From Enterovirga aerilata (lineage in GTDB: Bacteria > Pseudomonadota > Alphaproteobacteria > Rhizobiales > Beijerinckiaceae): a stretch of 64,000 nt of DNA. The notes under the pieces are model-generated. The model ran no database searches. It was given only the letters and a program-made list of their open reading frames with translations, and was not told the origin of the DNA. Numbering within the stretch: position 1 is the first letter of the stretch; each line of letters opens with the position of its first letter. Of the stretch, positions 48,421 to 64,000 are shown piece after piece. The stretch covers positions 744,001 to 808,000 of the forward strand of contig NZ_JABEPP010000002.1 in the NCBI RefSeq assembly GCF_013044135.1, read 5' to 3'. The translations under genes and the position numbers were made by a program.

Positions 48421-49139
48421 CACGCGTTCTCCTCGGCCGCGGCCGGCTCAGCCGCCGCGCTTGCCGGCTCACGGAACTTGCCCGGCATCGGCAGATCGGC
48501 CGGCGCCTTCCGCTTCACGGCGTCCTTGATAAAGATCCAGCCGCCCGCATGACCGGGAACGGCGCCCTCGACCAGGATCAGCCCGCGCTCGACATCCGTG
48601 CGGACCACGCGCAGGTTCTGGGTCGTGACCCGCTCGACCCCGAGATGGCCGGGCATCTTCTTGTTCTTGAAGGTCTTGCCGGGGTCCTGACGGCCGCCCG
48701 TGCCGCCGATCGAGCGGTGCGAGATCGACACGCCGTGCGAGGCGCGCAGGCCGCCGAAATTCCAGCGCTTCATGCCGCCGGCGAAGCCCTTGCCGATCGT
48801 CGTGCCGGTCACGTCCACGAACTGGCCGGGAACGAAATGATCGGCCGTGATCTCGGCTCCGACCGGAATCAGCGCGTCCTCGGACACGCGGAACTCCGCC
48901 AGCTTCCGCTTGGGCTCGACCTTGGCGACCGCGAACCGGCCGCGCTCGGCCTTGGACACGTTCTTCACCTTGGCCTGGCCGACGCCGACCTGCAGGGCCG
49001 TGTAGCCGTTCTTTTCCTTCGTGCGATGCGCGACGACCTGGCACTGGTCGAGCTTCAGCACGGTGACGGGAATGTGTTCCCCGGCATCGGTGAAGATGCG
49101 GGTCATTCCGACCTTCTGGGCAATGACGCCTGAGCGCAT
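48420..49139 (-). CDS. rplC: 50S ribosomal protein L3
   Basis: 239 residues: [20 protein letters not shown] and the conserved [25 protein letters not shown] loop with the glutamine-methylation neighbourhood [21 protein letters not shown], seen in parts. It has an Ala/Glu-rich C-terminal tail ([16 protein letters not shown]) typical of alphaproteobacteria. Confidence 0.97.
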   Translation of the reverse strand: MRSGVIAQKVGMTRIFTDAGEHIPVTVLKLDQCQVVAHRTKEKNGYTALQVGVGQAKVKNVSKAERGRFAVAKVEPKRKLAEFRVSEDALIPVGAEITADHFVPGQFVDVTGTTIGKGFAGGMKRWNFGGLRASHGVSISHRSIGGTGGRQDPGKTFKNKKMPGHLGVERVTTQNLRVVRTDVERGLILVEGAVPGHAGGWIFIKDAVKRKAPADLPMPGKFREPASAAAEPAAAEENA

Positions 49140-49185
49140 GGACCTGATCCTAAAGAGCGCTTCCGGAAAGCTCCGAGCCCGAGGC

Positions 49186-49491
<306 letters not shown>

Positions 49492-49510
49492 CGTTTCATC
49501 TTCTCGGGTG

Positions 49511-49594
49511 TCATCGCCGGGCCTCGCCCGGCGACCTCGATGGAGAGACCTCGACCTTTCCGATCGGGGTGGCCGGGCCTAGCCCGGCCATGAC
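49511..49594. repeat. REP-like hairpin pair between tuf and rpsJ
   Basis: Two hairpins, TCGCCGGGC/GCCCGGCGA (49514-49534) and TGGCCGGGC/GCCCGGCCA (49570-49590), both with 3-base loops. The pair begins 12 bases after the tuf stop codon. Confidence 0.8.
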
Positions 49595-49605
49595 AAGCGT
49601 GCGGC

Positions 49606-50796
<1,191 letters not shown>

Positions 50797-50837
50797 GACA
50801 GCACCTTACCTTCGTATTCGCGAATGGGATCTGAGGA

Positions 50838-52913
<2,076 letters not shown>

Positions 52914-52937
52914 GATCTGCTCCTGGCCTTCCGGCCG

Positions 52938-53408
52938 CTACCAACGGTAATGCGAGAAGGCGCGGTTGGCCTCGGCCATCCGGTGCGTGTCCTCCCGCTT
53001 CTTCACCGCGTTGCCGCGATTGTTCGCGGCGTCGATGAGCTCGGCCGACAGGCGATCGACCATGGTCTTGTCGTTGCGGGCCCGCGCGGCCTGGATGAGC
53101 CAGCGGATCGCCAGCGCCTGCCGGCGCTCGGGACGGACCTCGACCGGAACCTGGTAGGTGGCGCCGCCGACGCGGCGGGACCGGACCTCGAGCGCCGGCG
53201 CGACATTGTCCAGAGCCGCCCGGAACACCTCGAGCGGATGGGCGCGGGTGCGGCTCTCGACGATGTCGAAGGCGCCGTAGACGATGCGCTCGGCGACCGA
53301 CTTCTTCCCCTCGTACATGATCGAGTTCATGAACTTGGTCACGACGATGTCGCCGAATTTCGGATCCGGGATGATCTCGCGCTTCTCGGCGCTGTGACGG
53401 CGGGACAT
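52938..53408 (-). CDS. rpsG: 30S ribosomal protein S7
   Basis: 156 residues; nucleates the 30S head and in enterobacteria represses the str operon. Blocks [44 protein letters not shown] and the C-terminal [10 protein letters not shown]. 24 bases before fusA. Confidence 0.97.
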   Translation of the reverse strand: MSRRHSAEKREIIPDPKFGDIVVTKFMNSIMYEGKKSVAERIVYGAFDIVESRTRAHPLEVFRAALDNVAPALEVRSRRVGGATYQVPVEVRPERRQALAIRWLIQAARARNDKTMVDRLSAELIDAANNRGNAVKKREDTHRMAEANRAFSHYRW

Positions 53409-53472
53409 GTCCTGCTCCGGTAAACCTTGTTCGCGACGGCCGGGCCCATCCCGACCGCGTCACCCCATCCCG

Positions 53473-53500
53473 CGTCATGGCCGGGCTCGTCCCGGCCACC
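53473..53500. repeat. REP-like hairpin in the rpsL-rpsG gap
   Basis: TGGCCGGG/CCCGGCCA at 53478-53498 with a 5-base loop, the same family as the elements after rplL, rpoB, tuf and uvrA. A second, poorer GC hairpin lies toward rpsL. Confidence 0.7.
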
Positions 53501-53567
53501 CCGGTCAGGGGCCATATTCTCGAGATCCTCGAGCCAGGCCCGAGGAAGAATCCGAGCTAGGCCCGGC

Positions 53568-53939
53568 TCACTTCGGCCGCTTCGCCCCGTAGAGCGAACG
53601 GCGCTGCTTGCGGTTCTTCACGCCCTGCGTGTCGAGCACGCCGCGCAGGATGTGATAGCGCACGCCCGGAAGGTCCTTCACGCGGCCGCCGCGGATCATC
53701 ACCACGGAGTGCTCCTGAAGGTTGTGGCCCTCGCCCGGGATGTAGCCGATCACCTCGTAGCCGTTGGTCAGACGCACCTTGGCGACCTTGCGGAGCGCCG
53801 AGTTCGGCTTCTTCGGGGTCGTCGTATAGACGCGCGTGCAGACGCCCCGCTTCTGCGGGCACGCATCGAGCGCCGGAACCTTGTTTCGCGTCTTCGGAGC
53901 CGTCCGCGGCTTGCGGATCAGCTGGCTGATCGTCGGCAT
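53568..53939 (-). CDS. rpsL: 30S ribosomal protein S12
   Basis: Decoding-centre protein of 123 residues: [47 protein letters not shown] and [16 protein letters not shown]. The two lysines whose change gives streptomycin resistance (KKPNSA and GRVKDLPG) are wild type. Start at 53939; it is first in the str group. Confidence 0.97.
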   Translation of the reverse strand: MPTISQLIRKPRTAPKTRNKVPALDACPQKRGVCTRVYTTTPKKPNSALRKVAKVRLTNGYEVIGYIPGEGHNLQEHSVVMIRGGRVKDLPGVRYHILRGVLDTQGVKNRKQRRSLYGAKRPK

Positions 53940-54213
53940 GTAGCCCTCTTGTCGAAGACCGCCCTCGCGGTCGTCTGTGCCGGGGCGCCGATCTGCCGAG
54001 GGCGCACCCAAACGAGAAAAGCGCCACAGGCTCCACGGGAGCCTCTGTCGCTGGACAACGCAGAGGACCGCCCCGGCTGCCCGGGAAGGTCTTGCACCAC
54101 CATCCGGCCCTCGGGGGCCAGTCAGTACCGATAAGGACAACAGCGTTTAAGCTCGATGCGTCGGCCCATGGCGGACCAACTCGCGACGCTTACGGCCTGC
54201 TGCGGATGGCGGG

Positions 54214-54242
54214 TACTTAATGCCCGACTCGGGCCTAGTCAA
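54214..54242 (-). promoter_or_regulatory. Candidate promoter of the rpsL operon
   Basis: TTGACT (54242-54237) and TAAGTA (54219-54214) with a 17-base spacer that contains the short palindrome GCCCGA-CTCGGGC. It would give a leader of about 270 bases before rpsL. The -10 match is modest. The rest of 53940-54311 shows no gene. Confidence 0.35.
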
Positions 54243-54303
54243 CCGCAAACCAATCCTTTTCGGAAACGTCCCGCCGCGCTGCGGCGCCTGGTCGTCTCCG
54301 AAT

Positions 54304-54331
54304 GCGAAAGAGGGGCCGCCGAGGCAGCCCC
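54304..54331 (-). terminator. Intrinsic terminator after rpoC
   Basis: On the minus strand GGGGCTGC-CTCG-GCGGCCCC (8 bp with one G-T pair, 54331-54312) followed by TCTTTCGC. It starts 26 bases after the rpoC stop codon and separates the rpoBC transcript from the rpsL promoter region. Confidence 0.7.
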
Positions 54332-54357
54332 TCCCCCTTCTTGGCGGCCCGGGCGGA

Positions 54358-58554
<4,197 letters not shown>

Positions 58555-58631
58555 GATCTTCTCCTCATCGCTCCGGATCGCCGCAACCGCAGTCATCCGG
58601 AGTGGCGCCGAGCGCCTGAAACCTTCTGGTC

Positions 58632-58719
58632 GTCATGGCCGGGCTTGGCCCGGCCATCCACGTCACCGCGCCGTCGGCGCGAAGCGGCCCGAGATCCCCG
58701 GGACGAGCCCGGGGATGAC
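58632..58719. repeat. REP-like hairpin pair between rpoB and rpoC
   Basis: ATGGCCGGGC/GCCCGGCCAT (58635-58657) and ATCCCCGGG/CCCGGGGAT (58694-58716). The pair begins 15 bases after the rpoB stop codon. Confidence 0.8.
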
Positions 58720-58733
58720 GAACCTGGGGCTCG

Positions 58734-62861
<4,128 letters not shown>

Positions 62862-63042
62862 GGACTTCGCTCCTTGTCGCGACTGACCGGGCGCCCTCCC
62901 CGGAGGGAGCCTGGTCAGTCGCCGCCGCATCCCGCGGCGATCGGGTGGCCGGACGGGTGTCCGGAAAAGGTGCCGTCAGAACGGCAGACGGTCCCGGGCG
63001 GGAAACCCGGGACCGCGTGGACTGTCAGCTCTCCAACGTCCC

Positions 63043-63136
63043 CGCCATGGCCGGGCTTGACCCGGCCATCCACGAGGGAGGGACGACGCGCCCGGCGAGA
63101 GATCCTCGGATCTCCGCTGCGCTCCGCCCGAGGATC
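63043..63136. repeat. REP-like hairpin pair between rplL and rpoB
   Basis: ATGGCCGGG/CCCGGCCAT (63047-63069) and GATCCTCGG/CCGAGGATC (63101-63136). It begins 22 bases after the rplL stop codon, where other bacteria have an attenuator that lowers rpoBC relative to the ribosomal genes. Confidence 0.8.
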
Positions 63137-63157
63137 GAGCTCAAGTTCGCCTGCGGC

Positions 63158-63538
63158 TTACTTAAGCTCGACCTTCGCGCCGGCCTTCTCGAGCTGCGCC
63201 TTGAGCTTCTCGGCATCCTCCTTGGAGACGCCTTCCTTGACGGGCTTGGGCGCGCCCTCGACGAGGTCCTTGGCCTCCTTGAGGCCGAGGCCGGTGATCG
63301 CGCGGACCTCCTTGATGACCTCGATCTTCTTGTCGCCCGCAGCTGCGAGGACGACCGTGAACTCGGTCTGCTCCTCGACAGCCGGCGCCGCCGCGCCGCC
63401 GCCGGCAGGACCGGCCGCCACCGCGACCGCAGCCGCGGCCGACACGCCCCACTTCTCCTCGAGCATCTTGGCCAGCTCGGCCGCCTCGAGGACGGTCAGG
63501 GACGAGAGATCGTCAACGATTTTCGCAAGATCTGCCAT
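63158..63538 (-). CDS. rplL: 50S ribosomal protein L7/L12
   Basis: Stalk protein of 126 residues. The N-terminal dimerisation helices ([29 protein letters not shown]), an Ala/Gly-rich hinge, and the factor-binding domain [45 protein letters not shown] (in pieces) are complete. It lies 51 bases after rplJ. Confidence 0.98.
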   Translation of the reverse strand: MADLAKIVDDLSSLTVLEAAELAKMLEEKWGVSAAAAVAVAAGPAGGGAAAPAVEEQTEFTVVLAAAGDKKIEVIKEVRAITGLGLKEAKDLVEGAPKPVKEGVSKEDAEKLKAQLEKAGAKVELK

Positions 63539-63589
63539 GAGATAGGTATCCTTGTAGGGTTCGAACAGGGGTGATGAGGTAAATCGGCC

Positions 63590-64000
63590 TCAGGCCGCCT
63601 CGTCCTTCTTGGCATAGGCCCCGAACACGCGGGCGAGCTTGGCCGCCGGCGCATTCGCGAGCTGGGCGAGCTTGGTGGCCGGCGCATTGACCAGGCCGAC
63701 CAGCTTCGCGCGCAGCTCGTCCAGGGAGGGCATGGTCGCAAGCGAGCGCACGCCTTCCGCGTTCAGAGCGGTCCTGCCCATCGCTCCGCCCAGGATGACC
63801 AGCTTGTCGTTGGCCTTGGCGAAGTCGACGGCGACCTTCGGCGCCGCGACCGGATCGCCCGAATAGGCGATCAGGGTGGGCCCCTTCATCAGGGGCTGGA
63901 TGGACGCGACGTCCGTGCCTTCGAGAGCGATCTTGGTGAGGCTGTTCTTGGTGACCTTCACGGTCGCGCCGGCCTGCTTCATCTGCGTGCGCAGCTTCTG
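63590..64000 (-). CDS. rplJ: 50S ribosomal protein L10, 3' part
   Basis: Base of the ribosomal stalk; binds L7/L12 dimers through its C-terminal helix. The last 137 codons are inside the window and the reading frame runs off the right edge, so an internal ATG at 63982 is not the true start. Blocks [44 protein letters not shown] and the C-terminal [20 protein letters not shown] are seen. The L10 leader and rplA lie outside. Confidence 0.96.
   Translation of the reverse strand, partial: QKLRTQMKQAGATVKVTKNSLTKIALEGTDVASIQPLMKGPTLIAYSGDPVAAPKVAVDFAKANDKLVILGGAMGRTALNAEGVRSLATMPSLDELRAKLVGLVNAPATKLAQLANAPAAKLARVFGAYAKKDEAA

Noticed and set aside
63982-64000. ATG at 63982 as the rplJ start
   Set aside because: The frame stays open and family-like (QKLRTQM) to the window edge; L10 is longer, so the true start lies outside.

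Overview
The window is chromosomal DNA from a high-GC alphaproteobacterium, most likely of the order Hyphomicrobiales (Rhizobiales). Evidence: LexA boxes of the GTTC-N7-GTTC type upstream of lexA, the lspA / small exported protein / two M16 peptidases order, a DUF1007-NicO metal transporter pair, a short-form adenylate kinase, and many GTCATSSCCGG-type palindromes between genes. The genus cannot be fixed from sequence alone.

Layout. 1-2.8 kb: the 5' end of rpsB with a switch-like leader, a DUF4336 gene, a Cys-rich small gene, a repeat-filled gap, and a ParE/RelE-type toxin with its antitoxin. 3.2-7.2 kb: an accessory island. It holds a tRNA-like stem structure, a complete retron of the Ec67/Eco2 kind (ncRNA with a 12-bp a1/a2 repeat followed by a reverse transcriptase fused to a TOPRIM domain; this stretch is visibly AT-richer than its surroundings), a small DUF1871-like gene, and a three-gene overlapping cassette whose middle gene (DUF4258-like) is frameshifted. 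These modules are separated by two decayed extra copies of the 3' end of uvrA, so the 3' end of uvrA looks like an insertion hotspot. 7.26-10.3 kb: intact uvrA, which itself carries a 100-bp REP-like palindrome in frame.

10.5-37.5 kb: ordinary chromosomal genes. They are an oxidoreductase, a DapA-family lyase, a TadG-like protein, a VOC protein, a sugar ABC importer (binding protein plus two permeases, no ATPase), an AI-2E family exporter, an MFS transporter, NicO and DUF1007, lexA, comEC, gltX, gltA, lspA, a DUF3035-like exported protein, two M16 peptidases (one catalytic, one not), a cyclase-FHA protein, ettA, a coiled-coil protein, a nitroreductase and a lipoprotein.

37.6-64 kb: one long minus-strand translation and transcription block. 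In transcription order it reads rplJ-rplL-rpoB-rpoC / rpsL-rpsG-fusA-tuf-rpsJ-rplC-rplD-rplW-rplB-rpsS-rplV-rpsC-rplP-rpmC-rpsQ-rplN-rplX-rplE-rpsN-rpsH-rplF-rplR-rpsE-rpmD-rplO-secY-adk. The block ends at adk; the usual rpsM-rpsK-rpoA-rplQ is not next to it. REP-like hairpin pairs sit just after the stop codons of rplL, rpoB and tuf, and a T-tailed intrinsic terminator follows rpoC.

The most noteworthy system is the retron together with the repeated uvrA 3' ends that flank it and its neighbouring cargo.
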